A stretch of DNA of 64,000 bases from Alcaligenes pakistanensis. Its GTDB lineage: Bacteria > Pseudomonadota > Gammaproteobacteria > Burkholderiales > Burkholderiaceae_B. Within the stretch, counting starts at the first letter, position 1. Each line of letters starts with the position of its first letter. The notes under the pieces were generated by a model, which was not told where the DNA came from, ran no database searches, and saw nothing but the letters and a program-made list of their open reading frames with translations. Location: assembly GCF_014652815.1 (NCBI RefSeq), contig NZ_BMZN01000005.1, positions 64,499 through 128,498 on the forward strand. The letters are read 5' to 3'. The translations under genes and the position numbers were made by a program. Below are positions 37,419 to 45,259 of the stretch, piece after piece.

Positions 37419-39433
37419 CTGAGCTAAAAGAGGGACAAGTGTTTGTACGGGGCGACGAGCGTTTTTTTGTTGTTGCTATTAACCGTGCTTTGAACCAAGT
37501 CCAATTGCAAAATGCCCACTCTGAACAGCGTGAGTTTGTGGACTTATCGCAGTTATACACAGCCGTTGCAGAGGGGCGATTGACCTACTTGCAGAGCAAT
37601 ACGGGCCAGAGCGCAGATGCGCCGATTGTGGCCCTGAGCGATGCGAGTTTGTCCGAGCTATCTAAAGCAGAGTTTACGTTTCGATTGCGTGCGGTGAAAG
37701 AGATTGAGCGCTTGCTTGAGCAGGGGCATTCCGCTTGTCAGGTATATGAGATGTGCAGTCAGTTGGTACCTGAGCCCTCTTCTGTACCTGTGCGCTGCGT
37801 GAGTGCGCGAACGGTTAGACGCTGGTATGCCGTATACCGACGTCGGGGGCAACAAGCCTTACTTCCGGGCCACAGCCGTAAGGGCCGTACGAAGTCAGTC
37901 TTGACCCTTACTCAAGAGGAGTTGATACGCAAAGTCGTTTACGACAACAGTGAGAAGCCCTACCTGAGTATTAAGGATTTATGCATTAAAACCAACCAGC
38001 GCTTATCGGTACAGGAGGCCGTTGACTGCCCAGCCAAGCCGATTTCTTACGCTCGGGTGCGAGACGTTGTCGTTCGACTGCCCTGGACTGTACGTCATGC
38101 GCATAAGTTCAATCCCAAACTACGCCGTGCGATTACCAGCTTTGGTGTGGAGAGCTACAAAGTGCAGTGGCCCTTTGAGCGTGTGGAGATGGATTACTGC
38201 AAGCTGCCTATTGTTGCCCTGTTTGGTCAAGGTGGTAAGCCGGTTGAAGTATGGGCTGCAGTAGCGATTGATGTGGCCACCGGCCACCTTTTGGCAGCTG
38301 AAGTATTCATGCGCCCGCCTAACGGTACAGATGCGTTGCAAACCTTCCAGCGGGCATGCTTTGGGTTGGATGAGGCTGAGTTTGAACGCCTAGGCATTAA
38401 GAATCGTTTGCAGGTGACAGGCGCTATCAGTGAGGTGGTTGTCGATAACGGTTCGGAGTTTCGTAACAGCGCGTTCACACAACTGACAAACCTGGGGACA
38501 AAAGTGACATTCGCCCCCGCGTATTCACCCTACCGAAAGCCCTTCGTGGAGCGTGGGATTGGAGCTCTGAAGTCTTTCGTTAGTAGCTTGCCTGGCTCTA
38601 CCTTGAACTTAGCAGACCGCAGTGCAGCGGACTTGGAGGAAGGAGCACGTCAGGCATGCATTACCGTCGATACATTACGCGACTATATCAATGGTTTTAT
38701 TTTTGATGATTACGCCCTGAGAACAATAGGACGCCATGCGCTTACGACGTGCTTGCTCGGTGAGACGACGGGTTTCACCCCTACCGCGCGGATGACGGCG
38801 ACGCTAGCAAGTTTCACCCCTGCCCCGCCCCCATCAAATGAAGCGTTTCGCTTGGCGCGTATGGTGCGCCATGAGCGAACACTACAGAAATCAGGCATTG
38901 AGTATGAAACGCTGCCTTACTCAAGTCCAGAGCTTCATGCGCTCTACAACGAGATTGGTATCAGTACGCGCTCTCGGCTCGTGCCCGATAAGCTGGAGAT
39001 TTTTGTCGACCCGCTGGATGTACGAACGATTCATGTTGTGCATCCCGTATCGAAACAGCGCTTACAGGCACATTTGAAATACAACTTGCCGTATGCCATG
39101 ACACTGGAGCATTTTAAGGATGTTCGTGATTTTGCACGCACCAAATTCAAGTCTGAGACCTCAGAGGCTATCACGCAGGCTTTCCGTATTCGCGTGATGG
39201 GTGCGGCTGAAGAGCTGGAGCGGACAGTCAAAGTCTCGCGTGCCGATAAAAAGGCGAGGCGCTCTCAGGCGACATTTCTCGGAACAGCCCAATCAGCGCT
39301 TGAGCAGCCGGCGCTTAGACAGCATCGGTTCGAGTCGACAGCGTCGCAAGAGGTGTTGCCTCAGCCTCCAGAAATGGCTCTGGAACTGGCCGACATTACG
39401 CCTGTGAGTCGCCACAGGAGGCCTGGTAAATGA
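37403..39433 (+). CDS. tnsB: Transposase TnsB (DDE integrase family)
   Basis: A 676-residue transposase with N-terminal helix-turn-helix domains (about 90-230, including the RTVRRWYAVYRRRG helix), an RNase H-like core with catalytic Asp264 (EMDYCKLP), Asp348 (VVVDNGSEF) and Glu383 (KPFVERGIG), the normal D-35-E spacing, and a C-terminal beta-barrel and tail that in Tn7 binds TnsC. The ATG at 37403 is preferred over a TTG at 37391 because of the ribosome site between them. It binds the repeats at both ends and joins 3' ends to the target. Confidence 0.92.
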   Translation: MQGQLTELKEGQVFVRGDERFFVVAINRALNQVQLQNAHSEQREFVDLSQLYTAVAEGRLTYLQSNTGQSADAPIVALSDASLSELSKAEFTFRLRAVKEIERLLEQGHSACQVYEMCSQLVPEPSSVPVRCVSARTVRRWYAVYRRRGQQALLPGHSRKGRTKSVLTLTQEELIRKVVYDNSEKPYLSIKDLCIKTNQRLSVQEAVDCPAKPISYARVRDVVVRLPWTVRHAHKFNPKLRRAITSFGVESYKVQWPFERVEMDYCKLPIVALFGQGGKPVEVWAAVAIDVATGHLLAAEVFMRPPNGTDALQTFQRACFGLDEAEFERLGIKNRLQVTGAISEVVVDNGSEFRNSAFTQLTNLGTKVTFAPAYSPYRKPFVERGIGALKSFVSSLPGSTLNLADRSAADLEEGARQACITVDTLRDYINGFIFDDYALRTIGRHALTTCLLGETTGFTPTARMTATLASFTPAPPPSNEAFRLARMVRHERTLQKSGIEYETLPYSSPELHALYNEIGISTRSRLVPDKLEIFVDPLDVRTIHVVHPVSKQRLQAHLKYNLPYAMTLEHFKDVRDFARTKFKSETSEAITQAFRIRVMGAAEELERTVKVSRADKKARRSQATFLGTAQSALEQPALRQHRFESTASQEVLPQPPEMALELADITPVSRHRRPGK

Positions 39434-40437
39434 GCGCAGCAAACAAGCAGCTACGGGTGAGCGCTTTGCGAGCCTGTGTGCAGGAAGATTTTTATCACGA
39501 CAGCTATGAGCGGTTTTATACGACGTTAAAGGCGCTGGTCGTTAGTAAGCTTCATGCGGATGCAGGGATGCGTGAGGTCATCATGTTTCTGGGGCCTGCA
39601 CGTATTGGGAAGACGCGTATTTTGGAGGCGCTGGACTTGGGGTTTGGTCAGACACGTCATACCGGTGCGGGACGCAGTAAAGACTTGGTGTATGTCAGGG
39701 TGCCAGAAGGTGGCACGGCAGGTTCAATCTTAAGCGCCATATTGCGTGCTATGGGTGAGCCCTATCAGACAGCGATAAAGCTGAATGAAATGCGAAACCG
39801 CGTGCGGCAGCGATTCTTGAGTACAGGCCTCAGAGTGGCGATATTCGATGAGACTCAGCACATGGTCGAGGAAGGCAGAAAAACGGCTGTGCGTGCCGCA
39901 TCCGACTTCATCAAGGGGCTGATAGAAGAAAACCCACAGGTGACGTTCATCTTTTCCGGAATTCCTTTGACTGCTCGGCTGCGTGAGGAGAATCCGCAGC
40001 TTCGTGGACGATGCGATAAGCCCATATATTTCCTGCCTTATGGCTGGCACAGTGCGCCGGAGCGTGAGTGTTTTGCAGCCGGTGTATTAGCGGTTTATCA
40101 AACAGTGTGCAGTGTCATGGATGGTGAGTCTGTGGATGCTATGCGGTTTATTAAGGCTTGTTATTTGCTGGGTGGCGGATGCTTTGGCTTTGTGATTAAT
40201 TTTGTACGCAGCCTTGCGAATGCGTTAGAGCAGGATGCTCAAGCTTCGCATCTACAACCGCATCATCTCGCCCTCGCGTTTGAGAAAAACTCTCGTGATA
40301 CCGAGTACAGCCTGAACCCTTTTGAGTCGGCTGATGAAATTTCCGATGAGATGCTTCTGCAGGCTTGGAAGCTTGTGATGGTGGAGCACGGGTTGCAACG
40401 CTTTATCCCCATCGGGGCATTGGTGGGGGCGGCATAA
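39430..40437 (+). CDS. tnsC: AAA+ transposition regulator TnsC
   Basis: A 335-residue AAA+ ATPase with Walker A GPARIGKT (55-62) and Walker B LRVAIFDE (Asp140, Glu141) followed by TQHM. TnsC forms rings or filaments on target DNA and connects TniQ-type target selectors with the TnsA-TnsB transposase. Its ATG overlaps the tnsB stop (ATGA), and its TAA overlaps the tniQ ATG by one base. Confidence 0.92.
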   Translation: MSAANKQLRVSALRACVQEDFYHDSYERFYTTLKALVVSKLHADAGMREVIMFLGPARIGKTRILEALDLGFGQTRHTGAGRSKDLVYVRVPEGGTAGSILSAILRAMGEPYQTAIKLNEMRNRVRQRFLSTGLRVAIFDETQHMVEEGRKTAVRAASDFIKGLIEENPQVTFIFSGIPLTARLREENPQLRGRCDKPIYFLPYGWHSAPERECFAAGVLAVYQTVCSVMDGESVDAMRFIKACYLLGGGCFGFVINFVRSLANALEQDAQASHLQPHHLALAFEKNSRDTEYSLNPFESADEISDEMLLQAWKLVMVEHGLQRFIPIGALVGAA

Positions 40438-42299
40438 TGCAGACGGTTTTTAACGTACTACCCATCCAGACGGATGAGTCGCTAGCCTGCTATTTATTAC
40501 GCGTTGCGACGTCAGAGTCTGTGCCGGGGATACGCGGTTTAGTCGGACACCTCGACTGTGGGGTGAGTAATGCGGCATTGAATCGGAGTATTGAGCGCTT
40601 AGCCGATTTTACGAGGCAACCAGTGGCCGCCTTGCAGGCGGCGCAGGTGTGTCTACATCCGACGCAACGTACGCTACGCGAGAAGTTTGCACGCATGAGC
40701 CGTCATGCTTATTGCCCGCACTGTGTTAGCGAGTATGGATATTTTCGTAGCGCATGGCGTCATGGTTTAGTGACGGCCTGTACAAGTCACCGATGCCAGC
40801 TTGTGGATACCTGTTCTGCGTGCAGTAAACCGGTTGAGCTGTCACGAGCAAACCTACTGTTCTGTGACTGTGGACAAGAGTTGGCGGCTACACAGGCGCC
40901 CCCTGCTGAGTCGGCAGCTCTTTGGGTTGCAGCAGCGATTGGGGGCGAGGTCTCCCAAGAGCAAGACTGGCCAGACTTTGGAAATACGACTACTGAGCAG
41001 TGGCGAACCTTTGATGAACTGATTTTCTTGTTTGGCAGCTATAACCAATCTGGTTCGGCAGAGATTACACAGCCTAGAAGAACTGCAAAGTTTAGTTCGG
41101 TATCTGAGGCCAGAGACTTTCTAAAAACGGCGTGCGCGAGCTTTGTGAGCTTTCCGCAGGGGTTCGAGAGTGAGGTGAAACACCGCTTGGAGCATGGCGA
41201 TAAGCGTAAAGCAGGATTGGCCAATCGCCTGGGGGCTTGGTTTCGAGCGTTTCGCAGCCTAACCGAAGGAGCCTACCCTGAGCTTCGTGCTGCCTTTGCG
41301 CGTAGTGTGGCGTCAAACTTTGATGGGCATGACTCAAAGAATGCCTGGATATACGAACTGGCACCGGCGCGCTATCTCAGCCTGACAGATGCTGCGTCAA
41401 AGCTTGGTGTGAAAACGTCGAGACTGCGCGTGATGCTGATGCACATGCCTAGTGCAGCGCCGGTTAAGGAAAACTCGTTCAACACGGTGACTCAAGAGCA
41501 GTGTGATGAGCTCAAACAGTATGTGGATTCAGCGCTTAACTTTTCGCAGGTCATCGACATCACCGGGCTGACAGAGTCCGTGCTCCGGCAATTAATACGT
41601 GTTGGACTACTGCCCAAGCGTGAGCGCCAGGCTTGGGATTTAAGTCTCTATAAGCCATTTGACCGAGCAGATGTTCAGGCTATGCAGTGTGCGTTATTTG
41701 GCTACATCGAAGCGGATGACAGGACTGATTTACAAACCGTCAGTATCAATGATTTGAACAAGCGTATGGCTACGAATAAAGCCGTATTGGATGAGGTGTT
41801 CGAGCAGCTTGCACAAGGCTCTTTAAAGGCGGTGAATGCCAACATACCTACGAAGCTGGGTGATTTGCAGTTTGACCGCGAGCAAGTGAGGCTTATCGTG
41901 GGTAATTCGCATGATGTAGCCATGCTAACGGCAGAGCAATTGTCGCGTATGACAGGCTGGAAATCAGAGAGTATTCGCCACTGGGTAAAGAGTGGTTTAT
42001 TGGTCGGTGAAGAGGGACAACTGCGCGGGCGCCCCGTGTATTGGGTGTCAATGCGAGCGGTGCATCAGTTCATGCGTGACTACAAGGTGGTCAGTGAGTT
42101 GGCTGGTCACCTTGGGACAAGTCCAAAAGCGGTGAGCGAGCGCTTGAAAGCACTAGGAGTACCCATTCTTGGGACGATGCAGGTGGCACCGGGAGTGATG
42201 CGAGGAGGGCTGGTTGCGGTGAAGGATATTTTGTTCAGTGGGTTAAGCCCTAAGCAGGCACAACTGTTTGATTTGCCATCTAAGCCTACGCGCTCATGA
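40437..42299 (+). CDS. tniQ: Target selector TniQ/TnsD
   Basis: A 620-residue TniQ protein. The N-terminal TniQ domain has the family opening (LPIQTDESLACYLLRVA) and a zinc-binding region with Cys pairs at about 93/96, 126/129 and 143/145. The long C-terminal half contains at least two helix-turn-helix-like segments, one MerR-like (RMTGWKSESIRHWVKSGLL), as in TnsD proteins that read a fixed attachment site. Since the element sits four bases past the gyrB stop, this TniQ probably reads the 3' end of gyrB. No second TniQ, no TnsE and no CRISPR-effector genes are present. Confidence 0.9.
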   Translation: MQTVFNVLPIQTDESLACYLLRVATSESVPGIRGLVGHLDCGVSNAALNRSIERLADFTRQPVAALQAAQVCLHPTQRTLREKFARMSRHAYCPHCVSEYGYFRSAWRHGLVTACTSHRCQLVDTCSACSKPVELSRANLLFCDCGQELAATQAPPAESAALWVAAAIGGEVSQEQDWPDFGNTTTEQWRTFDELIFLFGSYNQSGSAEITQPRRTAKFSSVSEARDFLKTACASFVSFPQGFESEVKHRLEHGDKRKAGLANRLGAWFRAFRSLTEGAYPELRAAFARSVASNFDGHDSKNAWIYELAPARYLSLTDAASKLGVKTSRLRVMLMHMPSAAPVKENSFNTVTQEQCDELKQYVDSALNFSQVIDITGLTESVLRQLIRVGLLPKRERQAWDLSLYKPFDRADVQAMQCALFGYIEADDRTDLQTVSINDLNKRMATNKAVLDEVFEQLAQGSLKAVNANIPTKLGDLQFDREQVRLIVGNSHDVAMLTAEQLSRMTGWKSESIRHWVKSGLLVGEEGQLRGRPVYWVSMRAVHQFMRDYKVVSELAGHLGTSPKAVSERLKALGVPILGTMQVAPGVMRGGLVAVKDILFSGLSPKQAQLFDLPSKPTRS

Positions 42300-42345
42300 T
42301 GGTTTAAATAGTGTTTTTTGTTCTGTCCGAACCTCAGGAGGTTTT

Positions 42346-42603
42346 ATGCAAGTAACTCTACAACGTCGCGGTGACGAATGGTTTGTGGTCGTACCCGATG
42401 AGTTCGTCAAACAGCAGCAACTGAAGAAAGGTGACCCTGTGCATCTGTTGGCACACAGCAAATCAGAAAGTACCGTAGGTCGTGACAGGCCAGCCCGTAG
42501 ATACACCCTCAAAGAACTACTCGCTGAGATGCCGGATGAAGTACCTCGTGTTGAGGGCTGGGAGGAAATGCCTTCAGTAGGACGAGAGTTATCTCCGGAC
42601 TAG
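42346..42603 (+). CDS. Orphan MazE-like (AbrB-fold) antitoxin
   Basis: An 85-residue protein with an N-terminal swapped-hairpin AbrB/MazE domain (VVVPDEFVKQQQLKKGDPVHL) and the MazE-type tail RYTLKELLAEMP...VGREL, the toxin-binding segment of such antitoxins. GGAGG lies five bases before ATG 42346. No MazF-like toxin follows: a terminator comes directly after. It may repress transposon genes, protect against related toxins, or be the remnant of a lost pair. Confidence 0.75.
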   Translation: MQVTLQRRGDEWFVVVPDEFVKQQQLKKGDPVHLLAHSKSESTVGRDRPARRYTLKELLAEMPDEVPRVEGWEEMPSVGRELSPD

Positions 42604-42633
42604 GCTTTTGCGTAAACGCTGCTCTTGGCACAT

Positions 42634-42664
42634 AAGGCCCTCGCTCTAGGCGAGGGCTTTTTTA
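42634..42664 (+). terminator. Terminator of the transposition operon
   Basis: Perfect eight-base-pair stem GCCCTCGC...GCGAGGGC with a five-base loop and a run of seven T, about 35 bases after the antitoxin stop codon. Confidence 0.9.
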
Positions 42665-42722
42665 TGTCCCATGCTTTGTGGATGCCAGGTAAGGTGTCTT
42701 TGCACGAGCTCTGATAAAGGGG

Positions 42723-42826
42723 TGGCCAAGTTATCCATACATACTGTCCAACTATTTTGCACATATACCGGGTAAAATGGCTTATAAATCAAAGAGGCCC
42801 GTGGCCAACTTATCCGAATATCAACA
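42723..42826 (-). repeat. Transposon right end with three TnsB-type sites
   Basis: Motifs related to TGGCCAACTTATC occur at 42723-42735, 42745-42757 and 42802-42814, all in the orientation opposite to those of the left end. The last merges with the terminal CAACA. Unequal numbers at the two ends (two against three) are typical of Tn7-like elements. Confidence 0.75.
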
Positions 42827-42830
42827 TGAG
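42826..42830. repeat. Right copy of target-site duplication ATGAG
   Basis: Matches 32359-32363. If the element truly ends CAACA, the first A here is transposon sequence and the duplication is the four bases TGAG; if it is five bases, the element ends one base earlier. Confidence 0.75.
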
Positions 42831-42893
42831 GTGTTGGTTCAAGAAATAGTGGGTTATTTGTTCTTCGATCGATTGACCCACTACGTCGGAAGT

Positions 42894-42930
42894 AAAAAAG
42901 CGGCCTACTTTTTAGTAGCCGCTTTTTTTT
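42894..42930 (+). terminator. Displaced gyrB terminator
   Basis: GCGG-C-CTAC, loop, GTAGCCGC and eight T, preceded by six A. It lies about 65 bases beyond the transposon, at the same distance that the copy at 32425 lies beyond gyrB, so in an empty site it would terminate gyrB. Confidence 0.85.
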
Positions 42931-43102
42931 GTGTATTGGCTCTATAGTACGTAGTCTATTTGGCTTAGTACCTGCTGGAGCTCGACCATACCTTGCCAGT
43001 GGCGTGGACGGCTAAACCGCCCCCCATGTTGGTGGTGAACTCCTCTTCGCCTTAGCCTATGCTTTAGCTGTGTAGGCTGCAATTTTTGATCGTGATGCGT
43101 CC
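42931..43102. other. Spacer upstream of SDR gene
   Basis: About 170 bases without a gene; it should hold the promoter of the SDR gene at 43103. No operator or RNA structure stands out. Confidence 0.4.
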
Positions 43103-43846
43103 ATGAACACTACCCGTCCTGTTGCTCTGGTCACCGGTTCTACTTCAGGTATCGGTGCCGCTATCGCCCGAAGGCTATCGAAGGATGGATTTGCAGTCAT
43201 AGTTCATTCGCGTAGCTCCGCTGAGGCGGGACATACCTTGGCACAAGATCTACCCAATGCCACCTATGTGCAAGCCGATTTGGCTATTGAGGCGGACAGA
43301 GAGAGGCTTATTAGCGAAGCCATTGCTATCTGGGGTCGCCTGGATGTGTTGGTCAATAACGCTGGTATTAGTCGCGTCATTCCCCATGGGGACCTCTTGG
43401 CAGCAGCCCCCGATGTCTGGCAAGAGCTACATGAAGTTAACGTTGTTGCACCCTTCCGTTTGGTGGCTTATGCCGAATCTGCACTGCGTGACGCTGCTGC
43501 GCGGGGAAAGGCTGGCTGCGTTATCAATGTGAGTTCGCATGCTGGAGTTCGACCTAAGGGGGCTTCCATTCCTTACGCAGCGACCAAAGCCGCGTTAAAT
43601 CATGTGACCCGCTTGTTGGCTTTATCCCTGGCTCCACATATTCGGGTGAATGCGGTGGCACCGGGTTTGGTCGATACGCCGATGACGGCGGACTGGGCTG
43701 GAGCGCAGCAGGTGTGGAAAGAGCAGTCGCCGATGCGTCGGGCGGCTAGCCCGGAAGATATTGCACAGGCCGTGGCCATGCTGGTCGCCTCAGACTACCT
43801 GACGGGAGAGATTCTGCTGTCTGATGGTGGCTTGAACCTTACTTAA
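43103..43846 (+). CDS. Short-chain dehydrogenase/reductase (FabG-like)
   Basis: A 247-residue classical SDR: cofactor loop TGSTSGIGAAIA near residue 12, NNAG near 90, catalytic Ser in INVSSHAG and YAATK near 157, and the terminal GEILLSDGG. The basic position after strand 2 (HSRSS) suggests NADP. Substrate not evident. Its end overlaps the convergent GNAT gene by eight bases. Confidence 0.9.
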   Translation: MNTTRPVALVTGSTSGIGAAIARRLSKDGFAVIVHSRSSAEAGHTLAQDLPNATYVQADLAIEADRERLISEAIAIWGRLDVLVNNAGISRVIPHGDLLAAAPDVWQELHEVNVVAPFRLVAYAESALRDAAARGKAGCVINVSSHAGVRPKGASIPYAATKAALNHVTRLLALSLAPHIRVNAVAPGLVDTPMTADWAGAQQVWKEQSPMRRAASPEDIAQAVAMLVASDYLTGEILLSDGGLNLT

Positions 43847-44306
43847 GCTCCTTCCTCATCAAGGTCGTGCAGTGCTCAAAGCCCAGTTGCTCATACAACT
43901 TGATGGCGCCCGTATTGTTGCTTAGCGCCCCCAGCTCGATGTAATCCAGCCCTCGCACTTGGGCCCATTCCTGGGCTGCCTGCATGAGTTGCTTTCCTAT
44001 CCCCATCCCCCGTGCAGACTCCGTCACGACAAGATCAATGACGTAAGCAAAGTCATGCGGCGCAATGCAGTTGTAGGTCGGGGTTTGCTGCTGCTGAACA
44101 ATAATAAAACCCAGCACCCGGCTGTCCTGCTCAGCCACAAATAAAGACGCCTGATCCGATTCAATCATGGTTTTGATAAAGCTCTCGTCCTGGCGGGCTT
44201 GCAGATAATAGCCGGGCTGCAATGTGTGCATATGGGTGAACAGCTCGGCGTAGATATCTCCAATCGTGCCAATGTCAGCAAGTTCGGCGGGGCGTATTTG
44301 GGGCAT
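43839..44306 (-). CDS. GNAT-family N-acetyltransferase
   Basis: A 155-residue acetyltransferase with the acetyl-CoA loop RGMGIGKQLM (near residue 97), the preceding VIDLVV strand and the C-terminal NNTGAIKLYEQLGFEH. Start at 44306 fits family length; the frame continues 54 codons upstream without GNAT features. Substrate unknown. Confidence 0.88.
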   Translation of the reverse strand: MPQIRPAELADIGTIGDIYAELFTHMHTLQPGYYLQARQDESFIKTMIESDQASLFVAEQDSRVLGFIIVQQQQTPTYNCIAPHDFAYVIDLVVTESARGMGIGKQLMQAAQEWAQVRGLDYIELGALSNNTGAIKLYEQLGFEHCTTLMRKELK

Positions 44307-44512
44307 GATCGGGCTCGTGGTCAGTGATAGGCAGAGGCTTTTGATGGTATGCCGAGCGGATGAAGGTGGCAAACCTTCTGGCTCTATTTGCCCCTCAGGC
44401 GTTAGGGGGCATCGGGGAGAGGCTGTCAGTTCGTCTTCATAGCTGGTGTGCCTCCTTCTCTTGCGCACCCATACTCTCTAAAAATCTCGCCTGTACATTT
44501 CTTTCGATTTTT

Positions 44513-44540
44513 GTAAAGTATTTGTGCACGTAGTTTACGA
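44513..44540. promoter_or_regulatory. Operator-like repeat, upstream copy
   Basis: GTAAA and TTTAC flank a central GTGCAC in the AT-rich region between the GNAT gene and the TRAP operon. The TGCACG-TA-GTTTAC half matches the motif of the second copy at 44702-44729. Confidence 0.4.
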
Positions 44541-44701
44541 CGCCCCTCATCCTGATATTTTCCCGTTTACCGACCTGAGAGATGCCGTTAAGCCCTTGTG
44601 GTTTATGGTTTTAAATTGATGATTAGTGGAAAACCCCAAGCTAAATTTTTTCAAAAAACTAGAGGTTTAAAGTAATATCACTCTGTTTTTGGGCAAATTT
44701 T

Positions 44702-44729
44702 GTGTACATTTAATGCACGAAATTTACAC
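44702..44729. promoter_or_regulatory. Operator-like inverted repeat before the TRAP operon
   Basis: GTGTACATTT and AAATTTACAC form a nearly perfect inverted repeat (one mismatch) around AATGCACG, about 48 bases before the TRAP start. A further AAATTTACATGC follows at about 44739. The rest of 44307-44776 has no gene. Confidence 0.5.
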
Positions 44730-44776
44730 GAGGCACTGAAATTTACATGCAATGCCTATAAGAGGGGAGGAGATTG

Positions 44777-45259
44777 ATGCAGACCCGTTTCTTGCGTCAT
44801 GTATGCAGTTTTATGTTCGGGGTGTCCGCGCTGGCCATCCTGGCATTAATGATGGTGGCCTTTGCCGACGTCATGATGCGCAGTTTTGTACGGCCTTTGT
44901 CCGGGGCCTTTGAGTTGACGGAGGTGCTGGTGGGGGTGATGGTCTTTGCCGCCCTGCCCTTTGTCACTTTGAGTGGCAAGCACGTCAAAGTGTCTTTGTT
45001 GCGTTCCTTGGTGGGGAGCAGCACGCTGGTGCAGGGTTTGCTGCGCTGGTGCAGCCGTCTGGCAACGGGTGTGTTGATGGCCTTTCTGGCTTACCACTTG
45101 TGGGCCTTGGGCGTGCAATTTGCACAGACTAATTCCCGTGCTGTTTTTGCGGACCTGCCATTGGCGCCTTTTGCTTACTTTGCAGCGGTGATGTGCGCAC
45201 TATCCACGCTGGCCGCACTGTTCAGTGCCGACGGCGACGAGCTCGCTGAGGAAAAATAA
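44777..45259 (+). CDS. TRAP transporter small permease (DctQ)
   Basis: A 160-residue membrane protein with four helices and the DctQ pattern (MMVAFADVMMRSFVRPLSGAFELTEVL in two parts, then TLSGKHVKVSLL). It forms the inner-membrane partner of DctM in sodium-driven uptake of organic acids. ATG 44777 follows a GGGGAGGAG site; a TTG codon directly before is less likely. Its stop overlaps the dctM-type start. Confidence 0.92.
   Translation: MQTRFLRHVCSFMFGVSALAILALMMVAFADVMMRSFVRPLSGAFELTEVLVGVMVFAALPFVTLSGKHVKVSLLRSLVGSSTLVQGLLRWCSRLATGVLMAFLAYHLWALGVQFAQTNSRAVFADLPLAPFAYFAAVMCALSTLAALFSADGDELAEEK

Larger units (their letters stand above)
32364..42825 (+). mobile_element. Complete Tn7-like transposon inserted after the gyrB stop codon
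   Basis: A unit of about 10.5 kb bounded by inverted ends that begin TGTTG and end CAACA, with 19 of 25 terminal positions matching (32364-32388 against 42802-42826), and flanked by ATGAG repeats. The last base is uncertain: A42826 belongs either to the element end or the duplication. It encodes TnsA, TnsB, TnsC and TniQ, has no TnsE and no CRISPR genes, and carries a three-gene cargo at the left. TnsA and a long TniQ indicate cut-and-paste movement with protein-directed targeting. It looks intact. Confidence 0.9.

Noticed and set aside
32364-42826. CRISPR-associated transposon
   Set aside because: TniQ and TnsA-B-C can occur with CRISPR effectors, but there is no cas gene and no regular repeat array inside the element, and TniQ is far longer than the short form used with CRISPR.
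32364-42826. Tn5053/Tn402-type (TniA-TniB-TniQ-TniR) element
   Set aside because: A TnsA nuclease is present and no resolvase gene or res site is seen, so the Tn7 type fits better.
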